DNA from: CANRPC01 sp964456095
GTDB lineage: Bacteria > Bacillota_I > Bacilli_A > RFN20 > CAG-449
NCBI GenBank assembly: GCA_964456095.1
Contig: CAYVZF010000005.1
Span: 1 to 44,134 of the forward strand
DNA length: 44,134 nucleotides
Direction: 5' to 3'
Shown here piece after piece: positions 33,428-42,978 of the stretch. The notes beneath the pieces are model-generated. The model ran no database searches. It saw only the letters and a list, made by a program, of their open reading frames with translations, and had not been told where the DNA came from. Position 1 is the stretch's first letter. Each line of letters opens with the position of its first letter. Position numbers and translations under genes: made by a program.

Positions 33428-35542
33428 ATGAAAGAAAAATTGTTAGAGGTATTAAATAAGAATAAATACTCTAAAGATGAATTAATTAAATTATTTTCTT
33501 TAGATGTTACTTTATTACTTGATGAATTAGTTAATTCTGGTGAAGTGATTTATTATAGGAATAAATATGCTACACCATCTTTTTTTAATATTTATTTAGC
33601 AAAAATTACATCAATAAAAGATTATTTTGCATTTGCAACAATTGGTGAAGATGATTTCTACATATCTAAATATAATTTAAATTGTGCATTTTTAGATGAT
33701 TTAGTGTATATTAGAAAAATCAATGATGCTTATGATGATAGATATGAAGTTGTTGACATTATAAAAAGAGCAAGAGAAGAAGTTGTTGGTGAATTAAAAA
33801 TAATTAAGGGCACATTTTATCTTGATGTTAAAGACATTTGTTTGAATGATTATAGTTTTATAATTAAAAAATCAAATATTTCTTTAATTCCTCATTCCAT
33901 TATTATCGCTAAAATAGAAAAATATATGCACTCACATTGTATTGTTACACCTATTGAAGTGTTAGGCTTAAAAAGTGATCCAGGAATAGATATTTCTAGA
34001 ATTATTTTAAATAACAATGCTCCTTTAAAATTCCCTAAAACAGTTTTAGATGAAGTTAAAACAATTCCAGATAAAGTTTCTCAAGAAGAAATAATAGGAA
34101 GAACAGATTTTAGAGATAGAACTATTGTAACAATAGATGGTGATGATGCAAAAGATTTTGATGATGCGGTTGAAGTACAATACATAAATGGATTATATCA
34201 TGTTGGTGTTCATATTGCAGATGTTTCACATTATGTTAAAGAGAATAGTTTTATTGATAAAGAAGCAGAATTAAGATCTACATCTATTTATGCTTCTGAT
34301 AGAGTAGTTCCAATGCTTCCTTTTGAATTATCAAATGGAATATGTTCATTAAATCCAAATGTAGATAGATTAGTTCAATCTGTACTTTTTTCTATTGATA
34401 GAGATGGTAATATTGTATCTAAATCAATTCATAAGGGAGTTATTAATAGTAGCGCTAGATTAACATATTCATATGTAAATAAATTATTAAATGATAACGT
34501 TATCGATAATTCATTGCCTAAAAAGGTAAATAAAATGATACCTCTTTTAAAAGAAGTAGCAACAATTATTAGGAACAAAAGAGAAAGTTTGGGCGCAGTA
34601 GATGTTGAATCTAATGAATTAAAATTTGAACTTTATGAAGATGGTAGTGTAAAAAGTGTTTCTAAAAGAACACAAGATGTTGGCGAACTCTTAATAGAGG
34701 ATTTAATGATTCAAGCAAATGAAATAATTGCAACGATAATTGATGATAAAAAACTTCCATTTTTATATAGAATTCATGAAAATCCAAAAGCAAAAAAAAT
34801 GGATGACTTTAAAAGATTATCTTCAATTATGGGATATCCATGTTCATTTGATTCATTAACAGTTACACCATATGAATTACAAATGCATCTAAATAGTATT
34901 GATAATAATAAAAAAACTATATTATCTTCATACTTATTAAGAGCTATGGCTAAAGCAAGATATTCACCTTATAACAAAGGTCATTTCGGATTAGCATTAC
35001 AAAACTACACACATTTTACTTCTCCTATTAGAAGATATCCTGATTTATTAGTACATAGATTAATTGATTATTATATATTTAATATTGGTGAAAAAAAGAG
35101 TGATGATATAATATTTAAAGAATTATTATTTCATGGTGAAAATACTTCTATTAGAGAAAAAAGAGCACAAACTATTGAAAGAACTATTGATGATTTATTA
35201 TCAGCAAAATACATGAGAAACTTCATTGGTAATAAATATATGGGTAAAATTATATCCATGACATCTAATGGAATGTTTGTTGAATTAGATAACGGAATAG
35301 AAGGTTATTTACCATTTGAAAATATGACTGGATATTTTGAATTTAGACCTGATATTTTTATGGCGTCATCAAAAGGTAAAACATATAAATTAGGTGATAC
35401 AATTAATGTAAGATTACTATTGGTTGATATAGAAAAAGCAAAAATCACTTTTTCTTTGATAAACGAAGATAAAAGAAGTAAAATGATAAATAAGAAAGGT
35501 GGACATAAAAATGTCAGAAGAAAGAAAAATCATAGCAAATAA
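33428..35542 (+). CDS. rnr: Ribonuclease R (RNB-family 3'-5' exoribonuclease)
   Basis: This is a 704-residue enzyme: an N-terminal winged-helix region (residues 1-50), cold-shock-like domains, the RNB catalytic domain with the acidic cluster TIDGDDAKDFDDAV and HVGVHIADVSHYV, the FTSPIRRYPDLLVHR segment, and a C-terminal S1 domain ending in a basic tail (KKGGHKNVRRKKNHSK). It degrades structured RNA and, with SmpB-tmRNA, the mRNA of stalled ribosomes, which fits its overlap with smpB. The start follows AGAAGGAATT. The length is close to the family's lower end. Confidence 0.95.
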   Translation: MKEKLLEVLNKNKYSKDELIKLFSLDVTLLLDELVNSGEVIYYRNKYATPSFFNIYLAKITSIKDYFAFATIGEDDFYISKYNLNCAFLDDLVYIRKINDAYDDRYEVVDIIKRAREEVVGELKIIKGTFYLDVKDICLNDYSFIIKKSNISLIPHSIIIAKIEKYMHSHCIVTPIEVLGLKSDPGIDISRIILNNNAPLKFPKTVLDEVKTIPDKVSQEEIIGRTDFRDRTIVTIDGDDAKDFDDAVEVQYINGLYHVGVHIADVSHYVKENSFIDKEAELRSTSIYASDRVVPMLPFELSNGICSLNPNVDRLVQSVLFSIDRDGNIVSKSIHKGVINSSARLTYSYVNKLLNDNVIDNSLPKKVNKMIPLLKEVATIIRNKRESLGAVDVESNELKFELYEDGSVKSVSKRTQDVGELLIEDLMIQANEIIATIIDDKKLPFLYRIHENPKAKKMDDFKRLSSIMGYPCSFDSLTVTPYELQMHLNSIDNNKKTILSSYLLRAMAKARYSPYNKGHFGLALQNYTHFTSPIRRYPDLLVHRLIDYYIFNIGEKKSDDIIFKELLFHGENTSIREKRAQTIERTIDDLLSAKYMRNFIGNKYMGKIISMTSNGMFVELDNGIEGYLPFENMTGYFEFRPDIFMASSKGKTYKLGDTINVRLLLVDIEKAKITFSLINEDKRSKMINKKGGHKNVRRKKNHSK

Positions 35543-35966
35543 TAAAAAAGCTTTTTTTGAATACTTTCTTTCTGATTTTATAGAAGCTGGTATAGTTTTA
35601 AAAGGAACGGAGATTAAATCATTAAGAGTAAATGGGTGTTCTTTAAATGATTCATATATAACTATTAAAAATAACGAAGTTTTTATATTAGGTATGCATA
35701 TTTCACCATATGATAAAGGAAATATTTTTAATCATGAAGCAACTAGAACAAGAAAATTATTGCTTCATAAGAAAGAAATATTAAAACTTATTTCTAAAAC
35801 AAAAGAAAAAGGGTACACTTTAATATGTACCAAGGTTTATTTTGTAAATGGAAGAGCTAAGCTTGAAATAGCATTAGCAAAAGGTAAAAAATTATTTGAT
35901 AAACGTGAAACTGAAAAAAACCGTGATATTGATAGAGAAAATGAAAAATACGGTAAGATTAGATGA
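35511..35966 (+). CDS. smpB: SsrA-binding protein SmpB
   Basis: This 151-residue protein binds tmRNA in trans-translation. It has the beta-barrel core (KAFFEYFLSDFIEAGIVLKGTEIKSLR, then DSYITIKNNEVFILGMHISPY) and the C-terminal tail that enters the mRNA channel (ALAKGKKLFDKRETEKNRDIDRE). I place the start at the ATG at 35511 with AAAGGTGG 8 bases before it; the GTG at 35499 overlaps that site. It overlaps the end of rnr by 32 bases. The TGA stop overlaps the next start. A tmRNA gene is not visible in this window. Confidence 0.95.
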   Translation: MSEERKIIANNKKAFFEYFLSDFIEAGIVLKGTEIKSLRVNGCSLNDSYITIKNNEVFILGMHISPYDKGNIFNHEATRTRKLLLHKKEILKLISKTKEKGYTLICTKVYFVNGRAKLEIALAKGKKLFDKRETEKNRDIDRENEKYGKIR

Positions 35967-36622
35967 TTATGAAAAATAAATATGACATTATTGAAAAAAA
36001 AGAAGTATTTATAGAGGAGTCAATTTCTATATTGCAAGACTACATTTATTCTTCTAGAGCTTGTTATTTTATTAAGCTTTCATCTTTAGAAGAAGAAATT
36101 TTATTGTTTTATTTAAATAATTCTTCCGTAGAATATGATTTTTCTTCTAAATATTTTTTTGATAAAGATATTTTTGTTTTTTTAAGTAAATTAATTGGTG
36201 TTGCATATCATTATGCTGATGGACTAATCATTGATACAAGTAATTCTACTAGCGTTAATAATAACAGAATAATTTATGAAAAATCTAATAGTGATGCTGA
36301 GTTAATTGACGTATCTGCGCTTGATGATTTATCTAAATACAATTATGTTTTACTTGGTAAAAAAGTAATATATGTAACATCATCAAAAAAAGATATTGGA
36401 CTTGAAAATGTTAATGTTATTTTTGTTAATGTTGATGACATATTATCAAGTAATAATTGGGTTGAAGAATATGATTTATTAAAAATGAAAATAATGGTAT
36501 ATGACTTTGATGTAGCATTTATTAATATTGGCATTTTATCAACGCACTTATGTTATTTTATTTCACAAGATTTGCATAAAATTGCAATTTATAAAGGAGA
36601 TATTGATGATAAAAAGAGTTAG
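35963..36622 (+). CDS. Unknown protein, weak GT-D-fold likeness
   Basis: This is a 219-residue protein whose ATG overlaps the smpB stop (ATGA); an ATG at 35969 is an alternative start. The N-terminal part contains SSRACYFIKLSSLEEEILLFYL. The C-terminal part has a hydrophobic strand followed by a helix and strand (YDFDVAFINIGILSTHLCYFISQDLHKIAIYKGD) that recalls the C-terminal region of GT-D fold glycosyltransferases (the SP_1767 type), where a similar strand ends in a Gly-rich loop. The likeness is weak and rests on memory of the pattern only. There are no membrane segments. It is coupled to smpB and to a small membrane protein downstream. Confidence 0.6.
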   Translation: MIMKNKYDIIEKKEVFIEESISILQDYIYSSRACYFIKLSSLEEEILLFYLNNSSVEYDFSSKYFFDKDIFVFLSKLIGVAYHYADGLIIDTSNSTSVNNNRIIYEKSNSDAELIDVSALDDLSKYNYVLLGKKVIYVTSSKKDIGLENVNVIFVNVDDILSSNNWVEEYDLLKMKIMVYDFDVAFINIGILSTHLCYFISQDLHKIAIYKGDIDDKKS

Positions 36623-36941
36623 TTTTAAACAATGGATGTGGTTAATTGCGTTACTTGTAATTGCAAATGTTGTAACATTAGTTTTTTATTATTTAAATAT
36701 TAAAGGTATTACTGCTTTTAGTGCTTCTTATGTAACTACATTATTTGGGCTAATTTATTTATTAATTGGATGGATGGTTCCTAATAATTATGAGTTTAAA
36801 TATAGAAAAGAAACAGCTAAATATGCAGAAGAATTACCAAAAGAAATAAAAGACAAAATGTTTTTATATAGATTTCCACTTATAAGTGCATCAATAATTA
36901 CTTTGTTAATTAGTGTTTTGTATTTTTACGTTTTAAAATAA
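36606..36941 (+). CDS. Small hypothetical membrane protein
   Basis: This 111-residue protein has three hydrophobic segments (about residues 10-30, 40-57 and 90-110) and a charged loop between the second and third (NNYEFKYRKETAKYAEELPKEIKDKM). I recognise no family. The ATG at 36606 is supported by AAAGGAGA 5 bases upstream and overlaps the preceding gene by 17 bases, so the two are probably translated together. A terminator follows at 36976. Confidence 0.75.
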   Translation: MIKRVSFKQWMWLIALLVIANVVTLVFYYLNIKGITAFSASYVTTLFGLIYLLIGWMVPNNYEFKYRKETAKYAEELPKEIKDKMFLYRFPLISASIITLLISVLYFYVLK

Positions 36942-36975
36942 TTCAATAATTTTTTTATGAAAAAATATCTATAAT

Positions 36976-36997
36976 GCCTAGAAATAGGCTTTTTTTA
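36976..36997 (+). terminator. Terminator after the small membrane protein
   Basis: A five-bp GC-containing stem GCCTA (36976-36980) / TAGGC (36985-36989) with a GAAA tetraloop and eight T's. It ends the secG-rnr-smpB unit. Confidence 0.82.
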
Positions 36998-37032
36998 ATA
37001 AATTATAAAATTTCAAAAAGAAACGATATTAT

Positions 37033-37061
37033 TTGACTAAAAAAATGGGAAATAGTATTAT
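37033..37061 (+). promoter_or_regulatory. Promoter of oppA
   Basis: TTGACT (37033-37038), 17 bases and TATTAT (37056-37061) form the best-matched vegetative promoter in the window, about 38 bases before the oppA start codon. Confidence 0.7.
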
Positions 37062-37098
37062 TATAACAAGCATTTATTTTTGCTTGAGGAGGTTTTTT

Positions 37099-39363
37099 AT
37101 GAAACAAAAAAAATTGCTCCTTCTTTTAAGCGTTATTGGTGTATTAGTAGGATGCGGTGAAACAACTATAAATAGTGAAACTGTAAATAGTGAGACTGAG
37201 TGGAATCCTGCATCATGTGATGAAAATTTTGGTTACGCTTCTTTGGAAGGAAAAGAAAGAAAAACAGAATATTCTACATATTTATCTTCTTTACCAACAA
37301 CATTAAATTATGCTAAAACTATGCAAGCTGAAAATGGTAAGCATATTGCTAATTTTGTTGATGGTCTTGTAGAACACGATCGTTTTGGTAATTTAGTACC
37401 TTGTTTAGCTACAAATACTGGTACTCCAAATGAAGAATATACAGAATGGACTTTTGAACTTGATTCATCAAAACATTCAACTTGGGTTACAGCAGATGGA
37501 ACATATTATGCGGATGTTAAAGCCGAAGATTTTAAAACTATTTTAAAAGTAGTTTTAAACTCAAAAACAGCATCTGAATCAGCGTATCTTCCACTTCTTG
37601 TAATTGATGGAGCTGAAGAATTTGTTGAAGCTACAAATCTTTATTATATCGAATATGCTTCTGTTTCATCTGAAAGTGTTAGAGTAAGACAAACAATATC
37701 TGGTCTTGCTAGTAAAGGTTATATTGATAAAAATGCAACTGAAGAAGATTTGAGATCTTTATTAAATTTTGAACAAGTTGGTGTTGTGGTTGATGGTAAT
37801 AAAATCACATACAAGTTAACACAAGCAGCGGATTATTTCCCAACAATGCTTACTTATTTACCATTCTTACCACTTAATGAACAATTTTATTCAGACAATT
37901 TCAATGATTTTGGTACTAGAAATACAATCTTATATAATGGAGCGTATAGATTAGTTACTAGAAATGATACTCAATTAGAATATGAAAAAAATGAATCGTA
38001 TTGGGATAAAGATAATGTAACTATAGAAAAAGTTTCTTATAGAAAAATTGGTGAAAATCTTCCTATGTCATATGCTAGAGAAGAATATGAAGCAGGTAAA
38101 ATTGATGGATTTACATTAACATCATTTGACCAAGAAGGTTGGGCTAAATATGTAAAAGGTGTTGATGGAAAAGGTAATATTCAAGATCCTCATCATGAAT
38201 TAACATATTCTCAAGAAAATCAAAATGTTGATTCTTCATTTATGTTCTATTTCAATTTAAATAGACCAACAAATAATCCATCTGGATTCTCTAAATTAAG
38301 TGCTCGTGAGATTTCAAACACTAATAAAGCAATTCAATTCTCATATTTCCGTGATGCTATATTTGATGCATTGGATTTAGGAGTATATAATGCTCGTAAT
38401 GGTCAAGATATTATCGAACAACAACAAGAACAAATTAATACGTATGTTCCTAGAAACTTCATTAGTGATGATTCAGGAAAAGATTATTTTGATTATTTAT
38501 TAGAATCATATGCTAAAAAACATGATGTAACAACTACTGAAGCAAATGAAGTGTTAGGTGCTGGAAAAGTTAATATGATTTCTCTTGAAGAATCTGTTGC
38601 GCAAGTTAATGAAGCACTTGCAAAAATTGAAGCAGAGGGTGTTAAATTAGACTATCCAATTCAAATTGAATATACAGGTTTCTATGGTGATACAACAACA
38701 AGAGATTTTGATGCATTATTTATTGAAGCTACAAATGAAAGATTAAATGGTTGTGTTATTAATGAAGATTATGAAAATTTTGAAAATGATGGTTTAAAAG
38801 TTTGTAATAAAAATGATATTAAAGTTCAATTAGTTGCAAATAGTAATATATTAACAACTCAAAACTATTTAACAGTTTCAAATGCAAAAGATTATACTTT
38901 ATTTATCTCTGGTTGGGGACCTGACTATGGTGATCCAATGACTTATGCACACACTCTAGTTCAAGGTGGAGACTTAGCTGATTATATTGGAATTCCTGAA
39001 AAGGGTGCTAAAATATCAGCTGAAACACAAGAAAAATTGGATACATATGGCAAAATGGTAAATGACGCGAATGCAATTGTATCATCATCATCAGAAAAGA
39101 AAGTTCAAAGATATGAAGCTTTTGCAGATGCTGAAATATATATGCTTGAAGAAATGGCTTTAATTAAACCACTTTATCAATCAGGTCAAGGTTATTCATG
39201 TTCTATTTCTAACTTTATTCCTTATAGATCTCCTCGTGCAGGATATGGTTTATCAGGCGAAAAATTAAAAGGAATGGAAATCTTAAATGAACCATTATCA
39301 TCTTGTGAGCGTAAAGCACTAAGAGAAGAATGGTTAAAAGAAAAAGAAAATTCATCTAAATAA
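37099..39363 (+). CDS. oppA: Oligopeptide-binding lipoprotein OppA (SBP family 5)
   Basis: This 754-residue solute-binding lipoprotein has a signal peptide ending in LVGC (Cys19), then an extracellular SBP_bac_5 domain. Recognisable parts are NFVDGLVEHDRFGNLVPCLA, the TFELDSS...WVTADGT segment, GAYRLVTRNDTQLEYEKNESYWD and the C-terminal WGPDYGDPMTYAHTLV. It captures peptides for the OppBCDF importer encoded after it. It is longer than the usual roughly 540 residues, with extra sequence in the middle (about 430-560). I start at the ATG at 37099 (GAGGAGG 7 bases before it) because this gives a proper signal peptide; an in-frame upstream start would not. Confidence 0.93.
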   Translation: MKQKKLLLLLSVIGVLVGCGETTINSETVNSETEWNPASCDENFGYASLEGKERKTEYSTYLSSLPTTLNYAKTMQAENGKHIANFVDGLVEHDRFGNLVPCLATNTGTPNEEYTEWTFELDSSKHSTWVTADGTYYADVKAEDFKTILKVVLNSKTASESAYLPLLVIDGAEEFVEATNLYYIEYASVSSESVRVRQTISGLASKGYIDKNATEEDLRSLLNFEQVGVVVDGNKITYKLTQAADYFPTMLTYLPFLPLNEQFYSDNFNDFGTRNTILYNGAYRLVTRNDTQLEYEKNESYWDKDNVTIEKVSYRKIGENLPMSYAREEYEAGKIDGFTLTSFDQEGWAKYVKGVDGKGNIQDPHHELTYSQENQNVDSSFMFYFNLNRPTNNPSGFSKLSAREISNTNKAIQFSYFRDAIFDALDLGVYNARNGQDIIEQQQEQINTYVPRNFISDDSGKDYFDYLLESYAKKHDVTTTEANEVLGAGKVNMISLEESVAQVNEALAKIEAEGVKLDYPIQIEYTGFYGDTTTRDFDALFIEATNERLNGCVINEDYENFENDGLKVCNKNDIKVQLVANSNILTTQNYLTVSNAKDYTLFISGWGPDYGDPMTYAHTLVQGGDLADYIGIPEKGAKISAETQEKLDTYGKMVNDANAIVSSSSEKKVQRYEAFADAEIYMLEEMALIKPLYQSGQGYSCSISNFIPYRSPRAGYGLSGEKLKGMEILNEPLSSCERKALREEWLKEKENSSK

Positions 39364-39369
39364 AATAAT

Positions 39370-39408
39370 ATGGGTGTTAGACTTTATATTGGTTTAACAT
39401 CCATTTTT
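39370..39408 (+). terminator. Terminator between oppA and oppB
   Basis: A 13-bp stem (39370-39382 / 39392-39404, with two G-U pairs) followed by T's. It explains how the binding protein could be made in excess over the membrane and ATPase subunits. Confidence 0.88.
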
Positions 39409-39569
39409 AATTGTTTTAGTTAATTTGTAAAATATATGTATAATGCGCTTGTTTTATTTCTCTTAATTGAATTTTTACATTGAAATTAGGTAGTAATAAT
39501 ATTAAAATATTATATAAGAGTCTAGATGACTAGATTTTTGTATGAAATTTCAAAAGGGGAAATTAAAAA
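39409..39569 (+). promoter_or_regulatory. oppB promoter and leader with a second hairpin
   Basis: After the oppA terminator a TATAAT (39439-39444) without a good -35 may start a new transcript. It would have a leader of about 120 bases. Within it, TCTAG (39521-39525) / CTAGA (39530-39534) with an ATGA loop and five T's forms a small terminator-like hairpin 31 bases before the oppB ATG. This could be an attenuator; I see no known riboswitch pattern. Confidence 0.4.
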
Positions 39570-40805
39570 ATGAATTTTAGTAGTTTAATAACATTAATGG
39601 CGACTTCTAATGATCATTCTTTTGAATTTACTATTAGTTATTCTATTATTGCTTTATTAGTTTTATTAATTGTCTTTATAGTTTTAGTTAATAAAAAAGT
39701 AATTATGAAAAATTCCAATAATAAATTCAAAAGATTTATTACTAATCCATTATTTGTTTATTCTTTAAAACGTATTGCAAGTGCAACTTTTTCAATTGTT
39801 GTTGCATTAGCTATTACTTTTTGCTTGATACGTATGCAAGATTTAGAAACTCTTTATTGTTCAGAACTTCCATCTTCATGGTACGGTGAACAAAGAGAGA
39901 GAGCGTGTAATACTTTAATAGCAAGTGTTGGTTTAAATAAACCTTTAATAGTTCAATTCTTTGAATATTTATATAATATTTTACCTATACCTAAAAATAT
40001 TGTTTATACTAATCCAACAGTTGAGCCTACCGATCCTAACTACTATACTTATGATTTTGTTATCGTTTATTTTGGACAAAAAATTAAAAATAATGCTGAA
40101 CCATTAATTTGGAATGATATGCTAAATAAAATGCCTGTTTCATTTAAATGGGGTGCAATTGCAACAATTATTCAAATAGTTATAGGTTATCCTTTAGGTA
40201 TACTAATGGCAAAATATCAAGATAAATTAGTTGATAAAATTGGTAAAGCTTACGTTATTTTTGTTACGGCTGTACCTGGACTTTTATATTATTATTTATT
40301 TTTTACATTATTCTATAAATTTGATAATTTTTTAGGTAGATCTGGAATAAATTTAAATTTAACAAGTTGGAATAGTCAAAATGCTATTACTTGGATTGCA
40401 CCTGCAGTAACTTCTGCATTCGCTGGAATCGCTGGAATTGCATATTGGGTAAGAAGATATATGCTTGATGAAATTAATTCTGACTATGTAAAATATGCTC
40501 GTGCTAAAGGTTTGTCTGAAAATAAAATAATGTTTAAACATGTTTTAAGAAATGCAATTGTACCTCTTTCTAGAGGACTTTCTACAGCGTTTATTTCATG
40601 TTTATTTGGTTCATATTTTATTGAAAATTTATTTGGAATTCCTGGATTTGGTGGAATGCTTGTTGAAAGTTTAAGTTCAAATGACTTTATGGTTATTCAA
40701 GGTGTTGTTGTTGTTTCTGCGATAATATCAGTCGTTTCATATTTAATTGCAGATATTACTATGGCAATTATGGATCCTAGAATTAGTTTTGAAAGTTCAA
40801 ATTAG
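39570..40805 (+). CDS. oppB: Oligopeptide ABC importer permease OppB
   Basis: This 411-residue permease (binding-protein-dependent transport, DppB/OppB type) has an extra N-terminal membrane helix (about residues 23-41) before the canonical first helix (about 66-88), then a long extracytoplasmic loop and the core helices. The EAA coupling motif region is YARAKGLSENKIMFKHVLRNAIVPL, and the family's FIENLFGIPGFGGML follows. The ATG has AAAAGGGGAA upstream. It is about 100 residues longer than typical OppB because of the N-terminal extension and the loop containing NPTVEPTDPNYY. It forms the channel with OppC. Confidence 0.92.
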   Translation: MNFSSLITLMATSNDHSFEFTISYSIIALLVLLIVFIVLVNKKVIMKNSNNKFKRFITNPLFVYSLKRIASATFSIVVALAITFCLIRMQDLETLYCSELPSSWYGEQRERACNTLIASVGLNKPLIVQFFEYLYNILPIPKNIVYTNPTVEPTDPNYYTYDFVIVYFGQKIKNNAEPLIWNDMLNKMPVSFKWGAIATIIQIVIGYPLGILMAKYQDKLVDKIGKAYVIFVTAVPGLLYYYLFFTLFYKFDNFLGRSGINLNLTSWNSQNAITWIAPAVTSAFAGIAGIAYWVRRYMLDEINSDYVKYARAKGLSENKIMFKHVLRNAIVPLSRGLSTAFISCLFGSYFIENLFGIPGFGGMLVESLSSNDFMVIQGVVVVSAIISVVSYLIADITMAIMDPRISFESSN

Positions 40806-40817
40806 GAGGTGTCAATT

Positions 40818-41849
40818 ATGGTTAGAGATTTAAATACAATACCTGAATTAAATGAAGTAATCGAAATTGATGATTCCTTATTTGAGGTTGTAGGTATATC
40901 TGAAGAGAATATGGATAAATTAGAAACTGCTCCATATTCATATTGGAAATCAGTTTTAAGACAATTATTAAAGAATAAAATGGCAATACTATGTGTGATT
41001 ATTGTTTTAATAATTATTTTATTTACTATTTTTGGACCAATGATTCATACATATAATGGTATTATTAGAGTTAATGGTGCATTAGAAGCATTAGATCCTT
41101 TTACATCTTATTATGTTAATAAAAAAGTTGGTACTGTCTTTTTCCCATTTGGTACTGCTTATAATGGTAGAGATTTATGGACAATGATTTGGGAAGGCTC
41201 AAGATTTTCATTACTTCTTGCGGCTGTTTCCTCACTTATTAATGTTGCTGTTGGTCTTGTTGTCGGTGGATTATGGGGATATGTTAGAAAATTAGATCCT
41301 ATAATGATTGAAATTTCTAATGTTATTTCTAATATTCCTTCACTCCTTATTTATATTTTAGTTATTAAGATGTTACCTAGTTCGGGTGATAGCATTTATA
41401 ATGCATTTTGGAATTCTGTTTTAATTATGACAATGTTTGGTTGGATGGGACTTGCCTCTACAATGAGAAATCAAATTATTATCATTAGAAATAGAGAATT
41501 CAATGTTGCTTCTGAATGTTTAGGTAGTAGTCCTTTAACAATTATTACTCACAATTTATTACCTAGCTTAGTATCAATTATTGCTCAAATAGTTGTTGAT
41601 TATATTCCCGCTAGTATATCAACAGAAGTTAGTTTAATCTTTTTTGGAGCACTCGCTCTTCCAAGTGGTCATTATTCATTAGGAAGTGTGTTAAATGAAG
41701 CGTTTAATAAGCAGAATTTACAAAGAGCATTAACATATAAGCCACATACTATTATTATTCCATCTGCGATAATGATATTGATTACACTTTCGTTCTTCTA
41801 TTTTGGACTTGCTCTAGCGGATGCGACAGATCCAAAGAAACATAGATAA
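40818..41849 (+). CDS. oppC: Oligopeptide ABC importer permease OppC
   Basis: This 343-residue permease has the OppC N-terminal segment (SYWKSVLRQLLKNKMAILCVIIVLIIILF, first helix) after an acidic extension of about 45 residues, an extracellular loop, and five further helices. Its EAA region reads FNVASECLGSSPLTIITHNLLPSL. The start is the ATG at 40818, 7 bases after AGGAGGTG; a GTG at 40809 falls inside that ribosome site. It lies 12 bases after oppB and 14 bases before oppD. Confidence 0.93.
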   Translation: MVRDLNTIPELNEVIEIDDSLFEVVGISEENMDKLETAPYSYWKSVLRQLLKNKMAILCVIIVLIIILFTIFGPMIHTYNGIIRVNGALEALDPFTSYYVNKKVGTVFFPFGTAYNGRDLWTMIWEGSRFSLLLAAVSSLINVAVGLVVGGLWGYVRKLDPIMIEISNVISNIPSLLIYILVIKMLPSSGDSIYNAFWNSVLIMTMFGWMGLASTMRNQIIIIRNREFNVASECLGSSPLTIITHNLLPSLVSIIAQIVVDYIPASISTEVSLIFFGALALPSGHYSLGSVLNEAFNKQNLQRALTYKPHTIIIPSAIMILITLSFFYFGLALADATDPKKHR

Positions 41850-41863
41850 AGGAGTTGTTGAAT

Positions 41864-42973
41864 ATGAAAAAAGAAAAAAATGTTAATTCTACAATTATTC
41901 CTAACGATATTCCACTAGATACTGAAATCTCAGTAAGAAACTTATCTGTAAGTTTTATGTCTCATGGAAAAAGAATGAATGTTATTCGTAATGTATCTAT
42001 AGATATTAAAAAAGGTGAGACATTTGCTATTGTTGGAGAATCTGGCTCTGGCAAATCAGTTTTTACAAAGACATTCACTGGTATGTTAGAGGAAAATGGA
42101 TTCATATCAAATGGTGATATATTTTTCCAAGGTGAAAATCTTGCTAAATTTTCTTCTAATAAAGAATGGCTTCATATTCGTGGGAAAAAGATTGCAACGA
42201 TATTTCAAGATCCGATGACTTCATTAAATCCTTTGCTTAAAATTGGAACTCAAATTATGGAAGTTTTAAGACTTCATAGGGGAATGAATCGTAAAGAAGC
42301 TAAACAAGCTGCGATTGATTTATTAAGACGTGTTAAAATCCCTAATCCCGAGCAACGAATTAAAGATTATCCTTTTATGTATTCTGGAGGTATGAGACAA
42401 AGAGTTGTTATTGCAATTGCTCTTGCTTGTAATCCTGATGTTCTTATTTGTGATGAACCAACAACAGCATTAGATGTTACTGTTCAAACACAAATATTAG
42501 AATTAATTAAAGAATTACAAAGAGAAGAACATTTTACAACTATATTTATTACGCACGATTTAGGTGTTGTCGCAGGTGTTGCTGATAGAGTTGCAGTTAT
42601 GTATGGTGGACAAATAGTTGAATATGGTACAGTTGAAGATATATTCTATACTCCAAAACATCCATATACATGGGCGCTTTTATCATCGCTTCCTCAACTT
42701 GCAAAAGATGGTGAAGATTTAAAATACATTCATGGTAATCCACCTTCATTTATAGGTGATATTCAAGGAGATGCTTTTGCTCCAAGAAACGAGTATGCAT
42801 TAAAGATAGATTTTATTAAAGAACCACCTATGTTTAAAGTAAGTGATACACACTATGCAAAAACATGGCTTCTTGATGAAAAAGCACCAAAAGTTGAGCC
42901 ACCTACTGTTGTAAAAGAATTATCAAAGAAAATTGCTTCATCAAAAGTTGATGCAAATGAGAAAGGAGAATAA
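41864..42973 (+). CDS. oppD: Oligopeptide ABC importer ATPase OppD
   Basis: This is a 369-residue cytoplasmic ATPase: Walker A GESGSGKS, Q-loop IFQDPMTSLNP, signature YSGGMRQRV, Walker B VLICDEPTTALD and H-loop IFITHDLG, then the C-terminal oligopeptide-transporter region (HPYTWALLSSLPQL). OppD-type proteins usually carry a 4Fe-4S cluster in this tail; the cluster cysteines are not evident here. The ATG at 41864 follows AAAGGAG; an upstream TTG at 41855 is less likely. It pairs with OppF. Confidence 0.93.
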   Translation: MKKEKNVNSTIIPNDIPLDTEISVRNLSVSFMSHGKRMNVIRNVSIDIKKGETFAIVGESGSGKSVFTKTFTGMLEENGFISNGDIFFQGENLAKFSSNKEWLHIRGKKIATIFQDPMTSLNPLLKIGTQIMEVLRLHRGMNRKEAKQAAIDLLRRVKIPNPEQRIKDYPFMYSGGMRQRVVIAIALACNPDVLICDEPTTALDVTVQTQILELIKELQREEHFTTIFITHDLGVVAGVADRVAVMYGGQIVEYGTVEDIFYTPKHPYTWALLSSLPQLAKDGEDLKYIHGNPPSFIGDIQGDAFAPRNEYALKIDFIKEPPMFKVSDTHYAKTWLLDEKAPKVEPPTVVKELSKKIASSKVDANEKGE

Positions 42974-42978
42974 CATTT

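Noticed and set aside
16752..35966. Possible use of TGA as tryptophan, as in Mycoplasma.
   Set aside because: TGA ends the MATE, rsmC-like and smpB genes at the expected places, and tryptophans are encoded by TGG.
35966..36000. A tmRNA (ssrA) gene was looked for next to smpB.
   Set aside because: No tRNA-like ends are visible; the next gene overlaps the smpB stop codon.
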